64,000 bases of DNA from Gonatopus flavifemur (Eukaryota; Arthropoda; Insecta; Hymenoptera; Dryinidae): positions 1,116,001-1,180,000 of the forward strand of contig JAFFJZ010000014.1 of the NCBI GenBank assembly GCA_018340375.1. The letters are read 5' to 3'. The stretch's first letter is position 1. Every line of letters begins with the position of its first letter. Below the pieces are notes generated by a model. The model did no database searches. It was not told where the DNA came from and worked only from the letters and a program-made list of their open reading frames with translations. Below, piece by piece: positions 53,682-63,666 of this stretch. A program made the translations under genes and the position numbers.

Positions 53682-56309
53682 CACAGTGGTCCCAAACGTC
53701 GAAAACGTGGCTGAAAGTAAAAAAAATGAATCCTCCCATTGGGAATTTTTATGTTTATAGTTCTTTACGTTTATCATCGTGGAGTTATAATACGTGAGTA
53801 TGAAGGACACATTCTCTGTATTCTCCTGTGTAACTCAGTTCAAAGCTGACTCACATGCAACAGTGATCTAATCCGGCAGTAAGAGCGCGAAAGATTGCGT
53901 TGCTGATATTATCGTAAAAAGTTGTGTCCATTGTAGATTATAATCATCCGAAATGGATTCTTCTCGTGATGGTTTGTATAATTGACGAAGATGATAACAT
54001 ATAAGATTTTACAATATCTTATACTGAATATTTCCCCATGAATAAATTGAGGAAATGGAGTGAAAATTATTGGAAATTTTGGGAAACCATATGTGAAAAG
54101 TACATGATTCTGCATAATTCTGCGGTTAGCTTTGAATGATCTCACAAAATATGTTATCACCTTCCAGAATCACCTCGAATTGACTGCATCTAACTGCAAC
54201 TGCATTGCTGCCACGAGTTTGAATGAATTTTTCGATAAAATTGTTTTCTTCGGCTTAGATGAGTCACCCTATGAGCACGATTTCAGGAGTGATTATTAGG
54301 GTCAAATTCGAATGTATTCGTACTGATTTTGCCTCCCCATATAGCACCCTCACTCTAAAAGGATTAGAAAAGGTTTCTCAAGAGCTCTTGAGAAATCTTT
54401 TCCAATGCTTTGGGAGTCTTGGTGTGATCTGGGTTGTTCATGGAACTTTTATACCGACATTCGGTATGAATCTTCGGCACTATATTAATAGCGCTCGACC
54501 CACAATAATTGAGAATCTTGACATCAGCATGAGCAGGCCTAAGGACGATCTCATTTTCTGTTCCGGGGAGAAAAATGAAATGATTGAAAGAGATATTTTT
54601 TTGTCGGTGAAAAGTCATCCAACTGAGGACGTAAAAGTGACATACAAGAAAATATATGCGAAAATAGGATATTCTGTGACGATAGCAGATGATAACAAAC
54701 AAACGGTTCGTACACTGATGACCGACATACGAATTAAATGGCGGAACGTTTCTAGAAACAAGTACAAATTTTTGGAGAAAAACAAAAACTTGCTTGTTGT
54801 TTCCGTTAGTTTCAATATACCTGAGATGCCTGAAATGAATGTTGCAACTGACCAACGGACAGGTCAATGCAATTCAAATAATAATGAATGAAATTGAAAT
54901 AATTTAAATAATACTTTTCCATCGAAAGTTTCTATTGTGCATTTCCTTGTGTTCAGGTCGACCCAGTGTCCATTTCACGACTTTAAGTGGAGGATCAAAG
55001 CGTAGAAGGACTCAAAAACTTCGTTCAACAACAAACTCGCAAGAATTATCGTATTCTACGCAAACGAGTCTCCATCCTTCAGGCCAACTCGATGCTTCGA
55101 AAGTTGTCCAAGACGTCACTTCAGGTGATCCATCAAAAGCACAGGAGTACAGACGATCATGAGATTGTGATGCTGAAACTACTATGTCCGCTGGAGAAGC
55201 CGTATTACTTTGTGTAGAACGAAGATTATCAGCGAATCAGTATGAGGGACTTCGAGCTGCAAGTTTAGTCAAAAATTGTACATCATATCCTCCTTATAAA
55301 ACAGTGCTCTAAGCCGAACAGCAATGCTATCCTTCAAAAGCTGACATGAATTTCACTGAATCAAATGGTGATGTAAATTGCAACCTTTGTGACATCATAC
55401 AACTTTTAGAATATTGTTGGCACAAAAACATGTCCTCAACAACTTGATTTCTGAGCATACATGCAACCTAACTTTAATGTGTGAATGGGATTGTGATGGA
55501 ACTTCCGGTCAAAGTGTTCATAAACAGAAGTTTGATGATGACAAAAATGCGAGTGAATCAGATTGTAGTATTTTTTTCACTTCTCTAGTGCCACCGCAAC
55601 TTATATGTGATTATGTGATCATGATCAAACTGTTGTTTGGAGAAACCCGAGACCTTCATCCCCTCGATTCTGCAGACTTTTGCGTATCCAATTTCTTTCC
55701 GAAAACACGGAAACCATAATCAGTGAGCAAAATTATATCCGAGAACAAGAGAAGCAACTCGAAATTTTTCATATAAATGTGGATGGGAAACAGATAACGG
55801 TTTCATCCGCACTTGCATCCACCATGGTTGACGGTAAGGTTTGCAACGCGTTGACAAACACCACATCTGCTCAACGTTGTTCCTTATGCCAGGCAACGTC
55901 AAGAGATTTCAATGATATAGATGCAATGCTTGAAAGGAAAATTACCGAAGAAAATTTGAAGTTTGGGATTTCTTCTCTTCATGCCTGGATACGATTTTTT
56001 AAATGCTGTTCACATATATCATGCAAGTTGGACATGAGGAAGTCGCAAGCGCGTTCTGCTGAAGAGAAGAACAAAGTCGCAACTCGAAAGAAAAATATTC
56101 AATCGGGATTTCGTCAACGACTGGGACGCATTGTGGATCAACCGAAGCCTGGTTCTAGAGGCACGAACGACGGGAACACTGCTGATTCTCCGGAAAATAG
56201 TGTCATATTCGAATTCAGCGACCTCAAAAACCCTTATACCCAGATTTCTGAAGAGTAAAAATCATGTTTTAGACTGTTGACCACGTTTTCGGCATTTGGA
56301 ACCACTGTG
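53682..56309 (+). mobile_element. Transib-like DNA transposon with RSS-like ends
   Basis: The left end is CACAGTGGTCCCAAACG (53682) and the right end in reverse complement from 56309 is CACAGTGGTTCCAAATG; ~29 bp match with three mismatches. CACAGTG is the recombination-signal heptamer shared by Transib transposons and RAG substrates. At both ends it is followed after exactly 12 bases by GAAAACGTG, an A-rich nonamer-like block. The enclosed coding remains are transposase-like. CACTG at 53677-53681 recurs at 56731-56735, after the adjoining hairpin element, consistent with the 5-bp duplication of Transib. Confidence 0.7.
54259..56258 (+). pseudogene. Transib/RAG1-like transposase, multiply frameshifted
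   Basis: Pieces in order: 54259-54891 (VKVTYKKIYAKIGYSV, RIKWRNVSRNKYKFL); 54935-55447 (GRPSVHFTTL, GSKRRRTQKLRST, LDASKVVQDVT, then ERRLSANQYEGLRAAS and NCTSYPPYKTVL); 55414-55620 (MCEWDCDGTSGQS, FFTSLVPPQLI); and 55620-56258 in another frame (VVWRNPRPSSPRFCR, TMVDGKVCNALTNTTSAQRC, CQATSRDFNDID, SSLHAWIRFFKCC, RIVDQPKPGSRGTNDGNTA). I remember this block set from an insect/cnidarian transposase family. The Transib assignment rests mainly on the termini. CCTTGTGTTCAG before GRPSVHF may be a genuine intron acceptor. At least three shifts and internal stops kill it. Confidence 0.65.
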
Positions 56310-56730
56310 TCCGGGAAAAAAAATTCCATATATGGACCCATATATGGATTCATATATGCATTCATGTATGAGCATATATGGATTCTGGCCATATATGTTC
56401 ATATATGGTCATATACGGAAGTGGGGGATCTATCAGCATTGATCTCACTTCTCTCTCCTTTGGTTTTTCATCACATTCCATGTAAAATTGTGACATTTTT
56501 TTGTTCATATATGGATGTATATAATAATGTATGATTTAATATGATCACATATGGCCATATACAGTCTCATTCATACATGATCATATATGGCCAAAATCCA
56601 TATATGCTCATATATGATCTCATATATGTTTATATATGTTCATATGTATTTCATATATGTTCTTATATGATTCATATATGATCCATATACGCTCATATAC
56701 GACCATATATGAATTATTTTTTCCCGGGTG
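56310..56730. mobile_element. CATATATG-rich hairpin element, second member
   Basis: Begins TCCGGGAAAAAAAATTCCAT and ends with the complement of CACCCGGGAAAAAATAATTC. Between are many CATATATGG/CCATATATG words in both orientations. It abuts the right end of the Transib-like element. The terminal style (CCnGGGAAAA...TTCATAT versus CCCTAGTGAAAATGAATCAT) links it to the element at 38879-41222. No ORF. Confidence 0.6.
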
Positions 56731-56735
56731 CACTG

Positions 56736-57368
56736 TGCGACTATGGGGAACAATGGAAGGTTCTTTTTTTCCGAAGAACTTCGAGCACTTCATTCTGTAT
56801 TCAAATTGATGGATATACTGAAGTATTCATGGATGGGAGAGCGAATAATATCAAGTTGCTCTTGCTTGGCATTCGAATTTTCTACTTCTCCTTTCATATT
56901 CATTTCTATACATGTTAAAATGTCAGTGGGAAGATTTAGAACATCTTGTATAACATCGATACAGAGAAATGGTATATCAGTATACCGATAAAAGTTAGCA
57001 ATCAATTTCAAGCTATCTAAACTTATTTTTCCATTGCTCTGTTCGGTTGAATTCTCGAATTCATGATCATCAATGTCATTATCACTCGGATTTTCATTGT
57101 CCATTGACGAACTATCATCACTATAATAGATTCAGTGGTCATTAATGGAATCAGATTCATCATTCCAAGATATCGCACTTGCAGATTCCAATGGAGATTC
57201 TCCTCCTTCAGAGCTATCGCGTACGTAAGAGTCAAGAATTCAAGGATATCGCGGGCAATTAGATTCTTCGCACTCGGATTGATCACACGTACCATGATAC
57301 GTTTTCACATGTCCAATTTAATCTCCGTTTTTAGCAAAAGAATTATGACAAACGACATGCTCAAACAT
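56736..57368 (-). pseudogene. Family-U TE protein, N-terminal part
   Basis: The minus-strand start at 57368 (MFEHVVCHNSFAKNG) has a C2H2-like finger ending HVKTYH, interrupted by a stop. An acidic Ser-rich region follows (CDQSECEESNCP, WNDESDSIND). It then reads NGKISLDSLKLIANFYRYTDIPFLCIDVIQDV and RSPIHEYFSISINLN before running into the inserted DNA at about 56736. Zinc finger, acidic linker and this 'LP...FI..V....' helix block match the N-terminus of the family whose middle part continues at 53676. The intervening 3 kb is the Transib-plus-hairpin insertion. Confidence 0.55.
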
Positions 57369-59063
57369 TCTGATAATGAGACAATAAAATAAACTGTACG
57401 AAGGCATTAGATCATTCAGGACGAGGAATATTATGATAGCTTCGGAACATTAGTATAATAGCTTTGAAATCAGTGGGGGGTGAGAGCTTGTCTGTCTTTC
57501 TTCAACTGACACGAAACAAAGGATAAGAGGCGGAAAAATCCCGCCCCTTATCCTTGTTTTCACGCGAATTGAAAGAGGATAGAAATGTTCTCACCACGCT
57601 ACTGTTTGAAATATATTGAATATCATTTGGATCCAAGTGTTTCAGGATAATCATTGGGTCTTCACTTCTTGGAGTTCATGTTCCAACACTTCATGTAGAA
57701 CGTACTTTTCTTCATTCGATTCGTTTCCTGGTTCCGAATGCGGCTTTTTCCAAAAACGAAGATCGCGTGTGTGTCTTCAGGATGTTTGCAATCCGAAAGA
57801 AAATATAATCTGCACGCTGAATCGGAAGCTTCAATGCACAACCATGTTCCGTACTTCATATCATGTAGTTTGACGTGAGCTTCCTCAACTTGTATGAGAG
57901 GACCGACGGTGAGGACTATTATTCGCAAAGTTTTCCCAGCTTCATGTCAATTTCCGCGCAATTTCTGAATCGCTTGGTCTACTTCAGAAGAGTCTGGGAC
58001 AAGAACCAATTAGATGTCATCTTTATTGATAAAAGTATATGATGTCACATGCTGCTGTCCACCTGAACGTTCGACATGAACAAATCTCTTCTTCTCACAT
58101 TTTTCAACCGAAAAATCCTTTCAACATCTGATTGGTTAGTGCTTGAATCATTTTCGGTATTCTCGGAACTGATAATTTTCCTCTTGTTCATTGAACGTTA
58201 GGAGTCGATATAGAACAACAGCGTCTTGATTCACTATAAGAGAAGAAGAAATTGATTGAATATGTGCGTCAAAATGGCAATTCAATTTTGTATTGGGAAG
58301 AAATTAGTTGATTCATTTGAAACCCACTAGAATTCAGAGTTGGAAGTACCTAAAAGTCTGATTCACTCTGCCCAGAATGCGGATGCAGTATTTGAAGAAA
58401 CATTCAAGAAAAAATGAGACGAAAACGTGGACAAGAGATTATTGGAGGAAAATCAAGGAAGAGATATGAGAGTCATCAAGAATTCACGAGATTAAGAGGG
58501 AAAACTACTACAAGACGTTGTGCGTGGGTCTGCTTCTATTGAAGAAGGAATTGCGAATATGAGGCAACCCAAATGATAGTATATCCGTTGCTGTGTGAAT
58601 CTTCGTACATTTGTTTCTGATCGAGATAAATTGATTTGTGTACGGATTCAGGTGAGTCCGCTAAGGAGGATACGTGCGGAGCATGAATCTTATGTCCGGG
58701 TTCAACGTACGTATTTGTGCATAGGTCACCTGTTCTTTGGCGGTTGACTTTGGAATCGTCGTCTAATTTGAATAATAACGCTTGCACAGCAGTCTTCGCG
58801 TAGCAATCGTCACGAGCACAGGAGTTCGCATTGAATTCACTCACGTCCCATCTGCATTTGTTACCAGGTGATATTCACTTGGTGTTCACTTTGGGTGTTT
58901 TTCGGTTTAGAGGTGATTCTATGGTTGAAATCATCATTTCGGTATCAGGAGAGTACAAAATACAGTGAACTCTCATATCTCGATGCTCTTGGTTCCAGAT
59001 TTCCTCACTTTTAGGATGAGATTCATCTTGGGCTCATTTTCCGTTTGATTAGAAGACCCGGCG
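57369..59063. other. No recognisable gene
   Basis: Two minus-strand frames look moderately protein-like (57662-57928, 88 codons; 58536-58844, 102 codons with CARDDC and DLCTNTYVEPG) but I recognise neither. No inverted or tandem repeat was found. This could contain upstream parts of family U or unique DNA. Confidence 0.35.
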
Positions 59064-59844
59064 TGTCGTGAGTGAGTTTGTGATGCATGAAGTGCTCATC
59101 CCTGTCTGACTGTACTTACGCGTTTCATGCTGGTGTGAGTTTTAGTTTCGTTCAATGTCGAAATGTAATACATACACGCCGCAACCGTGGATGCCAATGA
59201 CGTCATCTCACCTGATTCACGACGAACCAATAACGGTCAGCCACGCTGGTATAGGGTCGCGCTTGGAGGGGAATCGGAGGTTTCGTCTCGCCGCTCAACG
59301 CAGCATAGCGACAGTGTGGTCTTGTCGTTTATATCGCTAAGTTAGTGCCGCAATATCGTTGTTTCAACACACGTGGTGAGTGGTCTTCCGCCCGCGGGTG
59401 TTCCGAAGATTACATTGCAACTATATCGAGCCACTTGGTTACCCCGTGGTGAAACGCTCCTTGATTTGCTTTGGTTATATCATTCGTCATATAATATTGT
59501 TCGTTTCGTATATGCCGATTTTTCGGATGTCAATAAATTGTGTGTGTGGAAAACTAAACCCAGGGTGTTGTTTGTGGTCCCTTCGGGACCGATTCTCGAC
59601 TCCCCCGTCATCCCACGCCGTCTCCGCGGCCTGGAGCTTTAGCCGAGCAGTAAGAGGGTGGAACAGGGAGAGAGAGAGAGAGAGAGAGAGAGCCGTTATA
59701 CCACGATCAAAACAGAAGGAAAGAAAAGGTCAGTCCACGTAAAGGTGACACGTCGCTGACGGCCATCTTGGGCCACTACCCTTAGTCGAACATTTCGTTG
59801 GGGTTCCTGTGCCCCATTCCGTGAGTATTTTTCACGACGTGACA
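59064..59844 (+). repeat. Putative 5' LTR of a Ty3/Gypsy-type element
   Basis: Lies directly upstream of the primer-binding site and ends ..GTGACA at 59844. AATAAA at 59532-59537 followed by a GT-rich stretch is a polyadenylation signal expected in an LTR. A (GA)n run is at 59671-59693. The left edge is a guess, since the second LTR lies outside the window. Frames here overlap heavily and are not genes. Confidence 0.4.
59532..59537 (+). promoter_or_regulatory. Polyadenylation signal in the putative LTR
   Basis: AATAAA followed within 10 bases by TGTGTGTGG, the usual signal plus GU-rich downstream element. Confidence 0.5.
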
Positions 59845-59850
59845 TCTTTT

Positions 59851-59869
59851 TGGCGCCCAACGTGGGACC
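59851..59869 (+). promoter_or_regulatory. Primer-binding site
   Basis: TGGCGCCCAACGTGGGACC, beginning TGG and complementary in style to a tRNA 3' end, sits a few bases after the LTR. Many insect Gypsy-type elements have nearly this sequence. It sets the LTR end and the orientation. Confidence 0.7.
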
Positions 59870-61920
59870 ATCACCTCACGTTGTGGATTTACCTTTTTTT
59901 TTTGTTGTTCTTTCTATCTCTTTTTTTTCATGAGTAACGTTTTCAATGAAAGTTGAATCAGTTTGTTTCACTTTGTATATCTCGCTAATGTTTTTTTCTC
60001 TCGCTACCGTAGAGATAACGCCTCCTCTCTCAATGTTTCGTGTTCTCGCTTCTCGTGAACATGGTATCTTTCGAGGAAGCACACCCACACACGTGCTTTT
60101 TGTGACGCCTGTCTTGGTCTAATGAACTTTTTTTTGTTGGTGTCCAATTATATATCTATGTTATTTCGCACACAAAACTTTCTGAATGCTATCGGGTGTG
60201 TTAGAAACTTGAAGACGGTTAAACATGTTTGAATAACACGCGTCTTTGACTTTCGAGCACATGGTTGCGGTCTTCTCGTGAAAGTATGGTTTCATTCGCG
60301 AGAATCGAAAGCATCGTTTTTTTGTTTCTCTTCCACCTAACGAGCGAGCTGTCGATTCTCGGGAAACCTTGAATGATCTGGGTTATTTTTTTTTTATGCA
60401 TTCGAAATTTTTTTTATTACCTAGGCAACCATTCACAAAGCCACGGCAATACCGTGCATGTATCGATTCATTTTTGTTTTGTGGGAGAATCTCTTCTCAA
60501 CGTTTCGGAACGTAGTCATTCCCTTGTGCATTTCCCTTCTGCTTCACATTCTCTCTCCTTGTTCTCCCTCCTTCTTCCTTCCTGTAGTCCGATATCGATC
60601 GTCATCCAGACACGTGGCGATCCATAGCGAACAAGTACGAGAGAGAGGTCTTCTGTCTCGGAAGTATCGGTTCCGCCATTACCACTCGTACAAGAGATGA
60701 GCTTGGTATAGATATACGCAAAGTTGCTTCGTCGTGACGTCACCTAACGTGGCGTCGATTCTTCCCGTTCCTCTCGTCCTGCGCGCGAAGCCACTCAACG
60801 TAGAGCTGTGCCTACGCGTTGCGTGATGCTTCCAACGTATGCACTCACCATATGTCCTTGGCTCTACCTATCTCCCTCGCATGCTTAAGTAGTATCGCTT
60901 CCTTACGCTTCTCTCTATTTCTAATTTCTCGCATTGTTGCTCTCGGCTGCATTATGAGAAAACTGTTTGGATGAATGAATGATTGTTCAAACAGAAGATT
61001 CAGTTGTTGTGGTATATATGGATATATACATATATACATATATATCTATATATATCTATCTATCTGGAGATTCATTAATGAATACCGTTTAATGAGCTAT
61101 CCGAACAGCTGGGCTCCATAAGCGGGAGAGAAAGAGATACTCCAACAAGGAGGATTCCTGAACCATTTCAAGCGAGAGAGAGAAAGAGAAACCCTAACAA
61201 GAAGGATTTCTGAACCATTGTTTTTTGGATTCCTTTCCTTTTTTTTTCTCCCCCCTACATATCTTTTTTTTGTTGTTGCGCCTTCACGGCGCCCGAGATT
61301 TTTCTTTTCCTTTTCCTTCCGTTTTTTGGGAATTAAACCCATAGGCTGGAAATATTATTCCGGTTGAAATTCGACCTCTCGACGTGAGGGGTGGGAGAGA
61401 GAAACCCTCACCGCCTTCACGGGAGGAGATATCGAATCTCTTCTGATTTTTTATTTGAACATTCTCGTTGAGGATACCTGGTTTTCGAAAGACCGAGAGT
61501 ATCTCCAAACCGATTTTGATTATTGGGTCCTATTATTCACCGTATCACATTTTTTTCTGCATTTTGTTTCTTTTCCTAAACTTTTCAGAAGAGGGTGTCG
61601 ACGTATGGGCCTCTTAATTGAGTTTACGGTTCGAATAATTCACGTTCCGCGAGTAATCCATTCGTTCCGCGCCTCATTTCGTAACGTTGTCATTACGTAA
61701 TTCCGTTAAAGCGTTTTGTCCCTCGCGGAGAGAATCGTTCGGATCACATTGAGTCCGTTGTTTTCATTCCAGTGTTGGTTTTTAACGCGTTCCTTCATCG
61801 CGACCAACCGCTATACGACGAAAATTTAACCGAACTACCGGGTATTCTACAAAATTTCCGTACGTTGATTTCGTGAACCAGTCCCATCGTTTGAAGAGTT
61901 TCTGCGCCCATTGAACGATC
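59870..61920 (+). other. Long untranslated leader of the LTR element
   Basis: About 2.05 kb between the primer-binding site and gag. It is T-rich with a TATATACATATATA microsatellite (61015-61065) and a tandem duplication at about 61120-61217 (GAGAGAAAGAGA-TnC-AACAAGrAGGATTyCTGAACCAT twice). Short frames here are not conserved-looking. The leader probably holds packaging and translation signals. Confidence 0.5.
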
Positions 61921-63666
61921 ATGTCGGAACAGGGAGACAACGATCGGGCCAACACTACCACGTCCAAGTGGGTAGGGGGGTCTTCGGAAGAGGAAGTCAA
62001 TCGTTTGCCCAGAATATCGCGACTCAACCTGGTGGGTGACCTCGGAACCCGCCGGGATCGACTGCTTCGACATTCTCCACGAGTCGAAGGGGACGAGACG
62101 GTACAGTGGTTGGACCAGGATGGGTTACCGTGGCGAGCCCGATCGGTAATAGCGCACAACAATACCGTAGTCTCGGAAAATCCCGTGCCGTCGGCTGAGA
62201 GTAGCCGCATTGATCACACTACTGCTGATTTGGATCCACCCAGTGTGACCACCGTCGCTATTTCTACCGCTACCGTGACCACTGTCACCGTGACACAGTC
62301 GGCTATGTCGACGGGACTTCCCTCAGTTTGGGAGTATCGTGGGCCAACCAACCCCTTGTTTTTCGGTGCTTCGATCCCAAATATGGCTTCAATGTCGACT
62401 TCAACACCGTGTCCGCCCTGGCGTGGGAATTTGTATCCCACGGTTCCTTTAGAACAAGAACATTTCCAAGGATTGAGTCAAACAATGGGTTATCCCATAA
62501 ACCCATATTGGTACCCCTACTCGTACCCTCCGAATGCATCAACGACTATTTCGGTACATTCGGTACGTTCGCGCCATTCAAGTTCGTCTTCTGCCAATTA
62601 TCGTATCCCGACTCCCGGATCGCGAGTGATACCGTCAAGTTTCTTAGGCCACACCATGCCCTTATCTCAATCCTCTCTGCGATCGCACGATGCATCACAA
62701 CATATACGTGCCGCGATCACGATTGCTGGCAACTGGAAACTTTCGTTTGCTGGTTCGCCTAACGAGTCGAAAGAATATCGAAACGTTTCGGGCCTTACCG
62801 AGGATGAACTTCTGGCGGTCTTATCTTCAATGTTTCAAGACAAAGCCTCGAACTGGTACCGCGTTCCCGTCAAGTATTTCCGCAGTTTCGATGAGTGCCA
62901 CCAGAGCTTCCGACGGAGATACGAGGACCCTTCGTCCCACCAAAAGGTAGCACTGCAAGCTTCGAGTGGAACCCGAGGTCCCGATGAGGACGTCGGCGAT
63001 GTTATTACCGCCGTCGAAGGACTTTGGCAGTATGAACAGCCACCCTACGACGTGCAGCGTCAATTGGATGCAGCTTTCAACAACCTGCAACCAGTCTATC
63101 ACAGCAAAATTGAACGAAACCAGTTCTCGACGTATCGAGAATTAATGGATATCGCCTTGCGGGTTTCGAAGCAGCTCCGACCAATCGATTACCGCTCATT
63201 CCCGCCGCCGGAGTCCCTTCCCGTTCCGAAATTTGCGTACAAACCGACGAAACGCCGGACCCAGCGTGAAGAAATTCACACCGTCGAAGATATGCGAATC
63301 TCAAGTCCCGTACGAGACCCACCCGTCAACTCGAAACCGACCAACCAAACATATGCGGAAGTAACCTCTCCGGAAAAGGTAGATACCGTCAAAGCCGCAG
63401 TTGAGAATTCTGTGGAATCTCGGGAGCATACCTCCCGCACGCGTACCGTATCGTCCTCGTCTACCGCGAGTTCGCAACAATCTACCGATTCTGAGGTCAG
63501 TTTCCAGGGAAACCACTGGGATTGTGGAAAATCAGGCCACCGATTCTTGCAGTGTAAGGAGAAGCGGAAAATATTTCGTTATCGCTGTGGGAAGAAGGGA
63601 GAATATGCTGAGTCTTGCCCAAAATGTGATCCGGGAAACATGAGAGGGGGCCCAGACGGGTCCTAA
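61921..63666 (+). CDS. gag: Gag of a Ty3/Gypsy-type LTR retrotransposon
   Basis: A 581-codon open frame from the ATG at 61921 (MSEQGDNDR) to the stop at 63666. The N-terminal ~270 residues are Ser/Thr/Pro-rich and probably disordered. The capsid core (~270-420) has NWKLSFAGSPNE, DELLAVLSSMFQDKASNWY, FRSFDECHQSFRRRY and YDVQRQLDAAF, the usual Gypsy-type 'ALxxxF.G.A..W' pattern. The C-terminus has two zinc knuckles, WDCGKSGHRFLQC and YRCGKKGEYAESC. Each lacks the first Cys of C-x2-C-x4-H-x4-C, and the second also has E where H is expected. The protein would assemble particles and bind the element's RNA. The frame is intact but the knuckle changes suggest decay. Codon use is GC-richer than the flanks. 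Confidence 0.88.
   Translation: MSEQGDNDRANTTTSKWVGGSSEEEVNRLPRISRLNLVGDLGTRRDRLLRHSPRVEGDETVQWLDQDGLPWRARSVIAHNNTVVSENPVPSAESSRIDHTTADLDPPSVTTVAISTATVTTVTVTQSAMSTGLPSVWEYRGPTNPLFFGASIPNMASMSTSTPCPPWRGNLYPTVPLEQEHFQGLSQTMGYPINPYWYPYSYPPNASTTISVHSVRSRHSSSSSANYRIPTPGSRVIPSSFLGHTMPLSQSSLRSHDASQHIRAAITIAGNWKLSFAGSPNESKEYRNVSGLTEDELLAVLSSMFQDKASNWYRVPVKYFRSFDECHQSFRRRYEDPSSHQKVALQASSGTRGPDEDVGDVITAVEGLWQYEQPPYDVQRQLDAAFNNLQPVYHSKIERNQFSTYRELMDIALRVSKQLRPIDYRSFPPPESLPVPKFAYKPTKRRTQREEIHTVEDMRISSPVRDPPVNSKPTNQTYAEVTSPEKVDTVKAAVENSVESREHTSRTRTVSSSSTASSQQSTDSEVSFQGNHWDCGKSGHRFLQCKEKRKIFRYRCGKKGEYAESCPKCDPGNMRGGPDGS

Noticed and set aside
59155..59742. Overlapping frames at 59.1-59.7 kb as genes
   Set aside because: They sit in the putative LTR, overlap in different frames and end in a GA microsatellite (RERERE).
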